A stretch of DNA of 42,480 bases from Syntrophaceae bacterium UBA5619 (GCA_002424545.1 DIKL01000059.1:9772-52251); one strand, 5' to 3'; positions 14,694 to 24,634 are shown, counted from the stretch's first letter. Notes: a model not told the origin generated them from the sequence alone. Program-made: numbers and translations.

Positions 14694-15809
14694 CTATTCG
14701 GCGCGAGAATCACCGCCTGCCGCCGGCAGCCTCGCTCGACCGTAGCGGTCGGCCATCCGTAGCGCCGCGAGGGCCCTTTCCGGGGTGATGCGGCCGGCTT
14801 CGTGGTGAATCCCCTCGACCGGGGCGCAGGCCTTGAGGGCCGCTTTTTGCAACTCCTGTTCCCCGGCGGCGGCCAAACCGATCTGGGCCAGCGTCGTGGG
14901 CAGGCCGATCTTCTCGCAGAAGGCATAGACGGCCTCTATTTCCTCAGGAGCCGCATCGGCCAGGAACAGCCCGGCCAGGACTCCGACGGCGACCTTCTCT
15001 CCGTGATAAAAGGCGTGGGTCTCCTCCAGGGCGGTCAGGCCGTTATGGATCGAATGGGCCGCGGCCAATCCCGAACTTTCGAATCCGATCCCGCTCAGGA
15101 GGATGTTGGCCTCGATAATATGGTCCAAGGCCGGGGTGACCAGGTGGTGTTCGCAGGCGAGCTTGGCGGCATTGCCGTAAGCCAGCAGTGTATCGTAGCA
15201 GAGCTTGGCCAGGTGGTTGGCCGTCAAGGTGCTGAGGCCGCCGCATTCGTTCGGAGACTGGGTCGCCCGGCAGGACCTCGCCTCGAACCAGGTTGCCAGG
15301 GCATCGCCCATGCCGGCGACAAGGAAGCGGACGGGCGCCTCGGCGATGATCCGGGTATCCACCAGGACCACCTGGGGATTCAGCTTCTGGTAATGGACGG
15401 ATTCGAAGATCCCGGCCGTGGAATAGACGATGGCGCAGCCGCTGCAGGGTGCATCGGTGGAGGCAATCGTGGGGACGATGATGACGGGGATGCCGGCTCG
15501 GTCCGCCGTAATCTTCGCCGTGTCGATCGTCTTGCCTCCGCCCATGCCGATGAGCACATCGGCCTTTTCCCGGTGGACGACCCCGGCCAGACGATGCAAT
15601 TCCTCTTCGCAACACTCGCCCTGGAAGGGCTCGACGGTAAGGGGCTCTTGCCGCCATTGCCCGGCATAGGGAGGCAGGAGTTTGTCCCTGCCTGTCGCGG
15701 AGGTCAGGATGAGCCCCCTTTTCCCTAAAAGCTTCACCAGGCCCGGCAATTCGGCGATGACGCCCTCGCCCTGAATGTATTTCCCCGGAAAGACGGCTTT
15801 CAAAAACAT
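14694..15809 (-). CDS. gldA: Glycerol dehydrogenase family protein
   Basis: A 371-residue iron/zinc-containing polyol dehydrogenase of the GldA branch, close to the usual 365-370. The family reduces NAD+ while oxidising glycerol to dihydroxyacetone. GMGGGKTIDTAK (88-99) is the nucleotide-binding motif. Metal ligands are Asp169 (MGDA), His252 (AAHSIHNG) and His269 (FYHGEKVAVG). The start at 15809 is chosen for its GGAG site; the frame extends further upstream without support. It stands alone between the GGDEF remnant and an MFS gene. Other polyols, or a hydroxy-ketone reduction, are possible substrates. Confidence 0.85.
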   Translation of the reverse strand: MFLKAVFPGKYIQGEGVIAELPGLVKLLGKRGLILTSATGRDKLLPPYAGQWRQEPLTVEPFQGECCEEELHRLAGVVHREKADVLIGMGGGKTIDTAKITADRAGIPVIIVPTIASTDAPCSGCAIVYSTAGIFESVHYQKLNPQVVLVDTRIIAEAPVRFLVAGMGDALATWFEARSCRATQSPNECGGLSTLTANHLAKLCYDTLLAYGNAAKLACEHHLVTPALDHIIEANILLSGIGFESSGLAAAHSIHNGLTALEETHAFYHGEKVAVGVLAGLFLADAAPEEIEAVYAFCEKIGLPTTLAQIGLAAAGEQELQKAALKACAPVEGIHHEAGRITPERALAALRMADRYGRARLPAAGGDSRAE

Positions 15810-16057
15810 GCTCGACTCCTTTCTCCTGTCTTCGGTTGCCGTTGGCGTGAAGGGCACTGTAGGACATCCAGTGGAGAAAGTCCAGCCCTCCTTGCTTGGG
15901 TGTCCTCCCGTTGAGAGGAACCGGCGGATACCGGCCGGGCAGGCCTCATCCCACCCAAATGTCTGAAGAGCGAGGTGAGGGTCATGCCCAGCGGGGCGCC
16001 GGGATTAAAATTGGAATCGCTGTCTTCACCTTCTGAGTCACACAGCGCGAAATGCCT

Positions 16058-17317
16058 TTAATTGGAGGTCGGGATCCCGTGATGGCGATCTGCCAGGAGG
16101 CCTGCCAGACCGCAAAAGGTGCTGGCTGCCGCCAGCGGCCACATCACGCCGAAACCCCAGTGCTGGCTGACGATTCCCAAGAGGACGGCGCCGATGGCGA
16201 TGCCCGCATCGAATCCCGTGAAATACGTACCCGTGGCGAGGCCTCGCTGCTCCGGTCGAACCCGGTCGATAAGCAGCGCCATGGTTGCCGGCTGGGCCGT
16301 GCCGAACCCGAGGCCGAAGAGCGAGGCCGAGATCACGAAATGGGGGAAGCCGTAAGCCCAGGGCAGCAGCGCCAAAGCCGCGGTCATCAGGATGATGCCC
16401 GGGATGATGGCGGTGGCGCGGCCGTGCCGGTCGGCCAAACGGCCGGCGAAGGTTCTGGAGACCAGCAGGGCGATGGCCTGGACCGTGAAAAAGAAGCCGG
16501 GATTTGCGACGCCGCGCGGTTGGGCGAAGATCGAGATAAAGGCGCTGATTGTCCCGAAGCCTATGCCCATGCAGAGCGCAATCCAGGCAACCGGCAGTGC
16601 GTCGACGGCCACGATATCGGTGCGCAGAGACCAGCGGTGGCGCTTGATTTCCCCCTGCTGCCGCCGCTCCCGCGCGAAGAGCGAAATCAGAAAGGCGGTG
16701 AAGGCCAACCCTCCGGTAAAGTAGAACAGATATTGGAAACCGGTCGACTCGACGAGCATAAAACCGACGACGGGTCCAATGATAAGACCAATGGCCATGG
16801 CGGCGGAGAAAAGCCCCACGGCCTCGGCACGTCGTCTAAGCGGGGCGATATCGGCCACATATGCGTTGGCCGCCGTGGTGTAACAACTCAACCCGAAGCC
16901 GTGAACGAACCTCCCAAGCACCAACAGCGGGATCGAACCGGCCAGCAGATAGACCACGCTCGCCAATCCATAGCAGGATGTACCGATCAGAACCAGAGGG
17001 CGACGGCGCCAAGCGTCGGTCAGCCAGCCCACAAAAGGACGGAAGAGAAGGGCGGTGATGGCGAGGGCGCCGGTCACCAGCCCGGCGTCGCTCCGGCTTC
17101 CCCCCAGGTCGATGACGTACACGGGCAGCGTGGCCACCAGCATCTGCATGCCGAAGGCATTGGCGAAGTTTGCCAGCGTTGCAAAGACGAAGTCCGAGGT
17201 AAAAAGGCGATCTTCCGCACGCTCGTTCGGCGCCGCATCCCGGGAGCTCCCCCCGTGAGCTGCGCCGCGATCGTCGAGTTCGGACTGTTTCGTTGTGTTC
17301 GTCATGCCCAATGGCAT
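16058..17317 (-). CDS. MFS drug/metabolite transporter
   Basis: A 419-residue inner-membrane protein with about 12 membrane helices after a 40-residue charged N-terminus. Motif A-like loops GWLTDAWRRRPLVLIG (after helix 2) and GRLADRHGRATAI (second half) are clear. It belongs to the general drug-efflux/sugar MFS group rather than the OFA type at 12264. Two ATG codons, at 17317 and four codons later, are possible starts; an AGGGA lies just before the first. The substrate is unknown. The long antisense open frame over this gene is a by-product of GC-rich codons. Confidence 0.85.
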   Translation of the reverse strand: MPLGMTNTTKQSELDDRGAAHGGSSRDAAPNERAEDRLFTSDFVFATLANFANAFGMQMLVATLPVYVIDLGGSRSDAGLVTGALAITALLFRPFVGWLTDAWRRRPLVLIGTSCYGLASVVYLLAGSIPLLVLGRFVHGFGLSCYTTAANAYVADIAPLRRRAEAVGLFSAAMAIGLIIGPVVGFMLVESTGFQYLFYFTGGLAFTAFLISLFARERRQQGEIKRHRWSLRTDIVAVDALPVAWIALCMGIGFGTISAFISIFAQPRGVANPGFFFTVQAIALLVSRTFAGRLADRHGRATAIIPGIILMTAALALLPWAYGFPHFVISASLFGLGFGTAQPATMALLIDRVRPEQRGLATGTYFTGFDAGIAIGAVLLGIVSQHWGFGVMWPLAAASTFCGLAGLLADRHHGIPTSN

Positions 17318-17396
17318 TCCCTGTCGTCACAGCCGAAGTTTGAATGGGTGGCTTGATAAGACATCGCTTTCGCGGGGCCGATGTATGGCAGGTCCG

Positions 17397-17882
17397 TCAA
17401 GGAAAACGGCTCTTAGGGGCAGGATTGGATTCGGAATTGTTTTCCAATGTCCAAAAACTGAACTCCCCCTCGGCGATCCTGAAAATAGCGATCATCGGGT
17501 TATCCGTACCATCCCCAAGCTGTTTCAACCACGGATGAATGTCAAATAGCCGCTTCCGCGTATCCGCATCTTCCAAAAATTGAATACGTCCGGTAATGCG
17601 CAGCAGAGTGCCGGTACTCGGGACAGTGCCGAGTACCGGAATGTTCATGAAGTCCTGCGGAGTGCCCGGCTGATGGAATGCGATCTCGATCTTCGGGTTT
17701 TCCCGAAGCTGACGATAAACGGATTTGAATTTTGGCAAATAGAAGTATATGCCCGTTCCGTCCGCCCGCCATACCGTCAAGGGTCGCACGTGCGGCTGAT
17801 CGCTCTCCGCTGTCGCCGCAAACCCGTCCGGGTGCTTCAACACAAAATCGATACAGTCCTGAAATTTCATTTCTTCATTCAC
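17397..17882 (-). CDS. Pyridoxamine 5'-phosphate oxidase-family flavoprotein
   Basis: A 161-residue split-barrel protein of the PNPOx-like family. The pattern GFAATAESDQPHVRPLTVW, followed by GIYFYLPKFKSVYRQLRENPKIEIAF, is the FMN-binding barrel. The GTG at 17882 overlaps the stop of the upstream flavodoxin-like gene (GTGA), so the two are translationally coupled. The ATG four codons in, ten bases after AGGAG, is an alternative start. Family members bind FMN, F420 or heme and reduce small molecules. With its neighbour it forms a two-gene redox unit. Confidence 0.85.
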   Translation of the reverse strand: MNEEMKFQDCIDFVLKHPDGFAATAESDQPHVRPLTVWRADGTGIYFYLPKFKSVYRQLRENPKIEIAFHQPGTPQDFMNIPVLGTVPSTGTLLRITGRIQFLEDADTRKRLFDIHPWLKQLGDGTDNPMIAIFRIAEGEFSFWTLENNSESNPAPKSRFP

Positions 17883-18445
17883 TCCTGAACTTTCTTGAGC
17901 AGCCAGGCCATTCTTTGTCCGAGCAATTTCACGAGCCCGATGCCTTCATCGTCCTTATCCACTTCTCCTTTTTTCCGACCGAAAGCGATTCCTCGGCCCA
18001 CAATGGTCATCTGTCCCGCAAGAAAAAAATGGTTCATGGTGTCAATACTGCAGATTCCCCCTGACCGGCGTAAGGCAACCAAGGAAGCCCCGATTTTGTT
18101 TTCAAACATTCTGCCGTTGGCTCTGGACACATAACCCGTACGGTCAATCAGGGCCTTCATTTCAGGTGTCACATCCTGAAAATAGACCGGTGAACCAAGA
18201 ATGATCCCATCCGCGCCGAGCATCTTCTCGATATACTCGTTTGCCGCATCATCCGTTACGGCGCAACGCTGATCTTTTTTCACACCACATTTGTCGCAGG
18301 CGATGCAACCGTGGAGGGGCTTTTCCGAAAGCTGCACCAATTCCGTGTCAATGCCCTCTTTTTTGAGTTCGTTCAAAACATGATTGATCAGGATGGCGGT
18401 ATTGCCGTCCTTCCTCGGGCTACCGTTAAACGCAACAACCTTCAT
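17879..18445 (-). CDS. Iron-sulfur flavoprotein / NADPH-dependent FMN reductase family
   Basis: A 188-residue flavodoxin-fold protein. FNGSPRKDGNT (6-16) is the FMN phosphate loop. A cysteine cluster, CIACDKC with Cys47, Cys50, Cys53 and then Cys61, is the pattern of archaeal and anaerobic iron-sulfur flavoproteins that hold a [4Fe-4S] cluster. GSPVYFQDVTPEMKALIDR is the second FMN loop. A GGGGGAAG ribosome site precedes the ATG. These proteins handle O2 or H2O2 or transfer electrons in strict anaerobes. It overlaps the PNPOx-like gene by four bases. Confidence 0.88.
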   Translation of the reverse strand: MKVVAFNGSPRKDGNTAILINHVLNELKKEGIDTELVQLSEKPLHGCIACDKCGVKKDQRCAVTDDAANEYIEKMLGADGIILGSPVYFQDVTPEMKALIDRTGYVSRANGRMFENKIGASLVALRRSGGICSIDTMNHFFLAGQMTIVGRGIAFGRKKGEVDKDDEGIGLVKLLGQRMAWLLKKVQE

Positions 18446-18555
18446 AAGCTTCCCCCTTCATATGCACGGCGGCGGATCATGCCTCTTTCCTCCGACTCCA
18501 CAACGTGGTGCAAGAACTTTTTCAAGGCAGGCATTCGTCCGAAATAGCGGAACGA

Positions 18556-19659
18556 TCAGCGACTTTTCGTCTCGAATAACTTACGATACTGCCCGTATCC
18601 CTCTTTTTCCAGGTCCCCCTTGGGAATGAACCGCAGCGCGGCGGAGTTCATGCAGTACCGAAGGCCGGTCGGCGCCGGCCCGTCGGGAAAGACATGGCCG
18701 AGATGGGAATTGCCGGATCGGCTCCGGACCTCGGTGCGGCTCATCAGCAGGTTGCGGTCCTGCTTCTCCACCAGATTCCCCGGTTCGAGCGGTCGGGTAA
18801 AGCTCGGCCAGCCCGTGCCGGAATCGTACTTGTCCAGCGAACTGAAGAGCGGCTCGCCCGAGACGATGTCCACGTAGATCCCCTCCCGTTTGTTGTTCCA
18901 GTACTCGTTCTGGAACGGGTGTTCCGTGCCTTCCTCCTGCGTGACCTCGTACTGGAGAGGCGTGAGTTTCTTGCGAAGCGCCTGCTCGCCCGGCTTCGAA
19001 TAGGTCTTGCCGGCGGTGGGCGGAAGCGGACAGGACTCCTGTTTCCATGTCTTCTCCAGGAAGGATTGACGTCCGGACCCGACGCGGTAAGATTGGTAAT
19101 GCTGCGGATTTTTCTTGGAGTACCCTTGATGGTACTCTTCCGCCTCGTAAAACTTCGTGAATTTCAGGATCTCCGTGGCGATGGGTTTCGCGAACCGGCC
19201 GGACTTCGCCAGCGCCGCTCGGGATTTCTCCGCGATCCGCCGTTGCTCTTCGTCATGGTAGAAAATCACGCTCCGGTAATGAGGCCCCCGGTCCGCGAAT
19301 TGCCCGCCGCCGTCCGTCGGGTCGATGCCCCTCCAGAACGCGTCGAGCAGTTTTTCGTAGCCGATCTTCGCCGGGTCGTAGAAGACCTGAACCGCCTCGA
19401 CGTGCCCCTTTTCCATGTAGGACTCGTAATCGGGATCGGGCCCGGTCCCGCCGGTATAGCCGGAGACCACCTTCAGAACCCCCGGCAGCTTTTCCAAATC
19501 CGATTGCGTGCACCAGAAACACCCGCCCGCCAGCGTGGCGATCCGGGTTTTTACCTTCGTCTGCTCCATGTTCTTGTTTCCCCCTCGCTCGGCGGCTCCC
19601 ACGGTTTGGTACGTCATGACCAACAGCAGCGCCGCAATATATATCGATATTTTTTTCAT
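18556..19659 (-). CDS. msrAB: Secreted bifunctional methionine sulfoxide reductase MsrA-MsrB
   Basis: A 367-residue exported fusion that reduces both stereoisomers of methionine sulfoxide. A signal peptide (about 1-23) is followed by MsrA with catalytic Cys47 in GGCFWC and the typical [10 protein letters not shown] end. The MsrB domain follows with [24 protein letters not shown], and catalytic Cys336 in [11 protein letters not shown]. The zinc CxxC pairs of many MsrB proteins are absent (SGEPLFSS instead), as in several fused forms. There is no thioredoxin domain, so reductant must come from a periplasmic partner. The start at 19659 has AAGGAGAAA upstream. Confidence 0.93.
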   Translation of the reverse strand: MKKISIYIAALLLVMTYQTVGAAERGGNKNMEQTKVKTRIATLAGGCFWCTQSDLEKLPGVLKVVSGYTGGTGPDPDYESYMEKGHVEAVQVFYDPAKIGYEKLLDAFWRGIDPTDGGGQFADRGPHYRSVIFYHDEEQRRIAEKSRAALAKSGRFAKPIATEILKFTKFYEAEEYHQGYSKKNPQHYQSYRVGSGRQSFLEKTWKQESCPLPPTAGKTYSKPGEQALRKKLTPLQYEVTQEEGTEHPFQNEYWNNKREGIYVDIVSGEPLFSSLDKYDSGTGWPSFTRPLEPGNLVEKQDRNLLMSRTEVRSRSGNSHLGHVFPDGPAPTGLRYCMNSAALRFIPKGDLEKEGYGQYRKLFETKSR

Positions 19660-19700
19660 ACGTTTCTCCTTCTCAAACCCTGGATTTCCGTTTCGGCAGT

Positions 19701-19728
19701 AATGTATGGACGAATCAGCTGATGTCAA
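19701..19728 (-). promoter_or_regulatory. Promoter of msrAB
   Basis: On the minus strand TTGACA (19723-19728) and TACATT (19701-19706) are 16 bases apart, about 40 bases upstream of the msrAB start. The -35 is perfect and the -10 weak. Confidence 0.4.
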
Positions 19729-19939
19729 ACCAACCATCCCGCAACGCAATGCGGCTCATCGGCCTTTCATCGGAAGGTGGGGTTGCGGAGCCCGGGACAA
19801 CATGTTAAGAGTTTCACGCGCAACGGCAGCCCTGTTCGGGGATCGGTTCGCAACGGTCCGGCGGGACCGTGAAGACGGCGGACGGGGGGACCGGTTGCAG
19901 CCGGTTTTGTTGTCATATGCAGCGCATGGAGGTTTTGAC

Positions 19940-21076
19940 GTGGCACTGTTTCTGCTGGTCTTTTTCCTGATCTACGGCGGTTTTCATTTCTACTTTTTCC
20001 TGAAAGTACGGGCGGCGTTTGCCCCCGGCGCCGCAGGCCAGGTTATCCTTGTAGCGTTTCTGATTCTGGCCATGATGGCGCCGATCATCGTTCGAGTCTC
20101 CGAGAGATACGGCTTAGAGACCCTGGCCCGAATCATGTCCTGGGTCGGATATGTCTGGATGGCGGTCCTGCTGCTGTTTTTCTCGGTCTCCCTTCTGGTC
20201 GATCTCTATCGGCTTCTGATCCATATTTCAACGCTGCTTTTCGGGACTGGGGTCGGCGCGCGGATCCCCGCGGCCCGGACGGCTTTTTTCCTTCCCGCGG
20301 CGATTGCGCTGGCGATGGTCCTGTATGGATCATTCGAAGCGCTGAATGTTCGGACCGAAAAGCTGGAGATCCGTTCGGCGAAGATTCCGAAATCGCTGGA
20401 ACGGATCCGGATCGTGCAGATATCCGACGTTCATGTCGGCGTGTTAATTCAGGGGAAACGTCTGGCAAGGATCCTCCGGAAGGTTCGGGAGGCGGCGCCG
20501 GATCTGCTCGTCTCCACGGGCGATCTTGTGGATGGGCAGATCGACAGCATGGCCGGAGCCGCGGCGCAGTTGCGGGCGATCCTTCCCCGCTATGGAAAAT
20601 TCGCCGTGACCGGAAACCACGAATTCTATGCGGGAATCGACGAGGCCCTCGATTTTACGGAAAAAGCAGGATTTACCGTGCTGCGCGGTGCGGTAGCGAC
20701 CATCGCCGGGGCGATCGACCTGGCCGGGGTCGATGATCCGGGAATGCACGGCCCGGGTCTGGGGGGGCGTTCCCCCGATCGCGAGATTCTCGCCCGGGCA
20801 AACGCCGGCCATTTTACGATTCTCCTCAAGCATCAGCCGCGGGTAGAGCAGGACGGTTCAGGCGCGTTCGATCTCCAGCTCTCCGGCCACACCCACCGGG
20901 GGCAGATCTTCCCGTTCAGCCTGATCACCCGTTTGGTCTTTCCCTTTCACAGCGGGAACTACCGTCCGGCGGACGGCGCGCTGCTCCATGTCAGTCGGGG
21001 CACGGGGACCTGGGGTCCGCCCGTCCGGTTCCTCTCCCCGCCGGAGATCACGGTGATCGATCTGATGCCGGAATGA
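19940..21076 (+). CDS. Membrane-anchored metallophosphoesterase (YkuE/YaeI-like)
   Basis: A 378-residue protein. The GTG at 19940 is chosen because GGAGG lies seven bases before it and the protein then begins with a membrane helix; the frame runs on upstream with unlikely residues. The N-terminal third has four hydrophobic helices. The catalytic domain follows, with SDVHVG (about 161), TGDLVDG (about 193), GNHEFY (about 223) and LSGHTHRGQ (about 314), the di-metal ligands of calcineurin-like phosphoesterases. Related YaeI/YkuE proteins hydrolyse lipid-linked or nucleotide phosphates, such as UDP-diacylglucosamine. The substrate here is unknown. Confidence 0.87.
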   Translation: MALFLLVFFLIYGGFHFYFFLKVRAAFAPGAAGQVILVAFLILAMMAPIIVRVSERYGLETLARIMSWVGYVWMAVLLLFFSVSLLVDLYRLLIHISTLLFGTGVGARIPAARTAFFLPAAIALAMVLYGSFEALNVRTEKLEIRSAKIPKSLERIRIVQISDVHVGVLIQGKRLARILRKVREAAPDLLVSTGDLVDGQIDSMAGAAAQLRAILPRYGKFAVTGNHEFYAGIDEALDFTEKAGFTVLRGAVATIAGAIDLAGVDDPGMHGPGLGGRSPDREILARANAGHFTILLKHQPRVEQDGSGAFDLQLSGHTHRGQIFPFSLITRLVFPFHSGNYRPADGALLHVSRGTGTWGPPVRFLSPPEITVIDLMPE

Positions 21077-21159
21077 TGCGTTTTGAGGGCGGTCCTCTTG
21101 ACATGGCATGGTTCGTCCATTATCTTGAACCCGTCCGGAATTTTTGATGGGGGTGGGTG

Positions 21160-22062
21160 ATGAATCGAAGGAAATTTCTGAAATCGGCGACCGCGGCCGG
21201 TTTTTTGCTGACGATCCCGGGCGGCCGGGGTCCGCTGCTCTCCGGTCTGGAGGCGGCCGTTCTTCCCGATCTGGTCGTGGTCCGCGGAAAGTCCGCGACC
21301 GCATCGGTCCGGGCGGCCGTGGATGGCTTGGGCGGGATCGGGCGGTTCGTTTCGCGCGGGGACATCGTCGTCGTGAAACCGAACATCGGCTGGGACCGGA
21401 CGTTGGAGTACGCCGCGAATACCAATCCCGAAGTGGTGGCCGCCGTCGTTCGGCTCTGCATCGAGGCGGGGGCCAAGAAGGTGAAGGTGTTCGATCACCC
21501 CGTTTCCGACGCGCGGCGGACCTACCGGCAGAGCGGGATTGCCGATGCGGCGACAGAGGCGGGGGCCGAGGTGAGCTTCACCGACGAGCGGAAATTCCGC
21601 GAGATGAAGATCGGCGGGGAGACGCTCCGGAGTTGGCCGATCTACACGGAGGCCGTCGAGGCGGACAAGTTGATCAATATCCCCATTCCGAAGGTGCACG
21701 GCACCTCCCGTCTCACGCTGGGGATGAAGAACCTGATGGGGGTGATGGGCGGTTGGCGGGGAAGGATCCACCAGCGGATCGACGAGAGCCTCGTCGATCT
21801 GGCCGCCTTTGTGAAACCCTCGCTCGTCGTCGTAGACGCCGTGCGGATTCTGACGGCAAACGGTCCCCAAGGCGGCGATCTTGCCGACGTGCGCCGAATG
21901 GATACGATTGCCGCCGGCACGGATCAGGTTGCGGCGGACGCCTACGGGGCGACCCTCTTCGGATTGAAGCCGAGCGATCTCGGCTGCGTCCGTTTGGGGC
22001 AGCAGGCCGGGCTCGGCAAGATGAACCTCGAAAGACTGAACATCCGGAAAATCGATCTGTAG
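21160..22062 (+). CDS. Tat-exported DUF362 protein
   Basis: A 300-residue protein. It starts MNRRKFLKSATAAGF, a classical twin-arginine signal, which implies export of a folded, probably cofactor-bearing protein. The body matches the DUF362 domain, with GRFVSRGDIVVVKPNIGW, TNPEVVAAVVRLCIEAGAKKV, and the glycine/Met loop TLGMKNLMGVMGGWRGRIHQ. DUF362 proteins often travel with ferredoxin domains or Fe-S proteins; this one has none of its own. It lies seven bases before the NapH/MauM-like gene, so a joint redox function is inferred. GGGGGTGG precedes the ATG at 21160; a GTG one codon earlier is possible. Confidence 0.85.
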   Translation: MNRRKFLKSATAAGFLLTIPGGRGPLLSGLEAAVLPDLVVVRGKSATASVRAAVDGLGGIGRFVSRGDIVVVKPNIGWDRTLEYAANTNPEVVAAVVRLCIEAGAKKVKVFDHPVSDARRTYRQSGIADAATEAGAEVSFTDERKFREMKIGGETLRSWPIYTEAVEADKLINIPIPKVHGTSRLTLGMKNLMGVMGGWRGRIHQRIDESLVDLAAFVKPSLVVVDAVRILTANGPQGGDLADVRRMDTIAAGTDQVAADAYGATLFGLKPSDLGCVRLGQQAGLGKMNLERLNIRKIDL

Positions 22063-22068
22063 GCGCCT

Positions 22069-23604
22069 ATGCCCAAAAAATTCCGACGGGCGAGCCAGGC
22101 CCTCTTCCTACTCCTCTTCCTTTATCTGTTCCTCCAAACGGAGTCGAAAGGGGCAAACGACCTCGGCTATCCGGTCAAGATCTTTCTCGATGCCGATCCG
22201 CTCCTCTATCTGACGACGCTGCTGGCCACCCGCTCCCTGGAACAGTTCTGGTCGATCGCGCTGATCGTCGCGGTCGGCACCGTTTTTCTGGGACGCGTTT
22301 TCTGCGGTTGGGTCTGCCCGTTCGGAACGCTTCACGACCTTGTCGGGAAGTTGGGCCGTTCCCGGAGGCGGCCGTTGGGATGGTTCCGCCTGAAATATCT
22401 GATTCTTTTCGGACTGCTTGCGTCATCGCTCTTCACATTTCAGGCCGCCGGCCTTTTGGATCCGTTGTCGCTGCTGATTCGCTCTTTCGCGCTCTCCCTC
22501 TACCCGGCCTTCAACCATGCGGTTTCGGCGCTCTTCGATACACTCTACGCCGCGCAGATTCCGTTCCTGACGGGCGCCTCGGAGGCGGTTTACGACCTGT
22601 TGAAGAGGACGCTGCTCTCTTTCCGGCCGCCGCAATTCAACCAGGCCTTTTTGCTCGGGGTGATTTTCCTCGGGATCCTCGGTCTGAGCCTCATCGAACG
22701 ACGCTTCTGGTGCCGCTATCTCTGTCCTCTCGGCGCCCTGCTGGGACTCCTCTCCCGTCGCGCCGTTCTGAACCGTTCGGTCAGCGAGGGATGCGACGGT
22801 TGCGGCGCCTGCGCGTCCGCCTGTCCGGCCGGCGCCGGACCTGATACGAAGGAAGGGTGGAAGGGAAGCGAGTGCATTGCCTGCATGAATTGCGATGATC
22901 TCTGTCCGACAGGGGCCGTCCGCTTCGGTTTTTCCGCGAAAAAAGGCAAAGGGATCGATCTCGGAAGGCGCCGCGTCATCGCCTCGCTCGCGGCCGGGGC
23001 GGCGGCCGTTCCGCTGGTCCGGGTTACGCCGCTGGCGAGGGCCGGGGTAGCCGATCCGACGCTCATCCGGCCCCCGGGCGCCTTGACGGAACCGGATTTT
23101 CTCCGGCGATGCGTGAAATGCGGCGAGTGCATGAAGGTCTGCCTGACGGGCGGCCTGCAACCCGCCCTGTTCGAGGGCGGACTGGAAGGACTCTGGACCC
23201 CGCTGCTCGTTCCGCGGATCGGCTGCTGCGAGTACCGCTGTACGCTGTGCGGCCAGGTCTGCCCGACGGGAGCCATCGAAAAACTCGGCCTGGAAGAAAA
23301 AGCAAAGGTGAAGATCGGACTGGCGATGATCGATCCGGGGCGCTGCCTTCCGTACGCCCACGGGATCCCGTGCAGCGTATGCGAAGAGGTCTGTCCGACG
23401 CCGCGGAAGGCGATCCGGCTGGAAGAGGCGGTAGGAACGCGCGAAGGGAAGGAAGTTGCACTCCGGCGTCCGCGCGTCGATCTGGAGCGCTGCATCGGTT
23501 GCGGGATCTGTGAGACGAAATGCCCCGTCCTTGGCCGCCCGGCCATCGCCGTCACCAGTCTCGGCGAGACCCGCTCACGGGACAATCTTCTCCTTCTCGG
23601 TTGA
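22069..23604 (+). CDS. NapH/MauM-like polyferredoxin membrane fusion
   Basis: A 511-residue Fe-S membrane protein that combines two normally separate parts. Residues 1 to about 250 are NapH/NosR-like, with membrane helices and the two CxxxCP cytoplasmic motifs (FCGWVCPFG, with Cys79/Cys83, and WCRYLCPLG). Two ferredoxin-type clusters follow (CDGCGACASACPAGA and CIACMNCDDLCPTGA). Then a second hydrophobic segment begins RRRVIASLAAGA and looks like an internal Tat-type signal, as at the start of NapG/MauM. The C-terminal part holds further clusters (CVKCGECMKVC, CTLCGQVCPTGA, CSVCEEVCP, CIGCGICETKCPV). It would pass electrons between the quinone pool and a periplasmic partner, perhaps the DUF362 protein encoded just upstream. 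Confidence 0.85.
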   Translation: MPKKFRRASQALFLLLFLYLFLQTESKGANDLGYPVKIFLDADPLLYLTTLLATRSLEQFWSIALIVAVGTVFLGRVFCGWVCPFGTLHDLVGKLGRSRRRPLGWFRLKYLILFGLLASSLFTFQAAGLLDPLSLLIRSFALSLYPAFNHAVSALFDTLYAAQIPFLTGASEAVYDLLKRTLLSFRPPQFNQAFLLGVIFLGILGLSLIERRFWCRYLCPLGALLGLLSRRAVLNRSVSEGCDGCGACASACPAGAGPDTKEGWKGSECIACMNCDDLCPTGAVRFGFSAKKGKGIDLGRRRVIASLAAGAAAVPLVRVTPLARAGVADPTLIRPPGALTEPDFLRRCVKCGECMKVCLTGGLQPALFEGGLEGLWTPLLVPRIGCCEYRCTLCGQVCPTGAIEKLGLEEKAKVKIGLAMIDPGRCLPYAHGIPCSVCEEVCPTPRKAIRLEEAVGTREGKEVALRRPRVDLERCIGCGICETKCPVLGRPAIAVTSLGETRSRDNLLLLG

Positions 23605-23866
23605 TCCGCGCTTGCGACCTGAAAATCGCGACTTCTCCGATATCAAATTACGCAAAGGTTTCCGCTGGGGACGGCTGGTATCAGGAACAGGCGAGGAGGA
23701 CGTTCCGGATCGGCAAGGGACCGCGATCTTTTTGCCTTGAAAAATGATTCCGATTCATGCATGAAAGAGATAAGAAAGCGATGGACAGCGTCGGGTCCGC
23801 GATCATGACGGTTTTATCGCCGGTCGGCGGATCGAAAATTCAATGAAATCAGAAGGGAGAAGTTTC

Positions 23867-24634
23867 ATGCAAACGAAAGATACGATTGCGGTAATCACGG
23901 GGGGCGCCTCCGGTCTGGGCGAATCATGCGTTCGAAGCCTGTCCGCCCTGGGGGCGCGGGTCGCGATTTTGGATATCGCCGTGGAACGAGGCGAGAAGCT
24001 GGCCGCCGAATTGGGGCCGAATGTCATCTTCGTCGAGGCCGACGTGACCAGCGACGAGGGCTGCCGGTCGGCCATGCAGAAGATTGTCGCTGCGTTTGGA
24101 ACGATCAACGTGGCGATCAACTGCGCGGGTGTCGCCGATCCCGGGAAGGTTATCTCCAAAAAAGGTCCGATGTCGCTGGCCTTTTTCAACCGGGTGGTTC
24201 AGATCAATCTGGTCGGTACGTTGAATGTCATTCGTCTTGCCGTGGAGCAGATGCTGAAGAACACGCCCAATGAAGAAGGAGAAAAGGGGGTCATCATCAA
24301 CACCGCGTCCGTGGCCGCTTTCGACGGCCAGATTGGCCAGGCGGCGTACAGCGCCTCCAAGGCGGGGGTCGCGGGAATGACGCTGCCGATCGCCAGGGAG
24401 TGCGCCGATTACGGGATCCGGGTCGTCGCCATCGCCCCCGGTCTTTTCGACACCCCGATGATGGCGGGTCTTCCCGAAAGCGTCCGGGTGCAACTGGCGC
24501 AGACGGTGCCTTTTCCGAAGCGCCTCGGCCGGCCCACCGAATACTCGGCGCTGGCGCGGCACATCATCGAGAATCCGATGTTGAACGGCGAGTGCATCCG
24601 CCTCGACGGATCTCTTCGAATGACGGCCCGATAA
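23867..24634 (+). CDS. SDR-family 3-hydroxyacyl-CoA dehydrogenase
   Basis: A 255-residue short-chain dehydrogenase similar to 3-hydroxyacyl-CoA dehydrogenase type 2 (HSD17B10-like). [10 protein letters not shown] (11-20) binds NAD, NCAGVA is conserved, and the catalytic triad includes Ser near residue 146 (NTASVAA) and Tyr161-Lys165 (YSASK). [11 protein letters not shown] and the ending [13 protein letters not shown] are typical of this subgroup. The start at 23867 follows AAGGGAGAAG. It lies 68 bases before the enoyl-CoA hydratase/dehydrogenase gene, consistent with acyl-CoA beta-oxidation of branched or cyclic acids. It differs from ordinary FabG by its fit to the type 2 pattern, judged by eye. 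Confidence 0.88.
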   Translation: MQTKDTIAVITGGASGLGESCVRSLSALGARVAILDIAVERGEKLAAELGPNVIFVEADVTSDEGCRSAMQKIVAAFGTINVAINCAGVADPGKVISKKGPMSLAFFNRVVQINLVGTLNVIRLAVEQMLKNTPNEEGEKGVIINTASVAAFDGQIGQAAYSASKAGVAGMTLPIARECADYGIRVVAIAPGLFDTPMMAGLPESVRVQLAQTVPFPKRLGRPTEYSALARHIIENPMLNGECIRLDGSLRMTAR

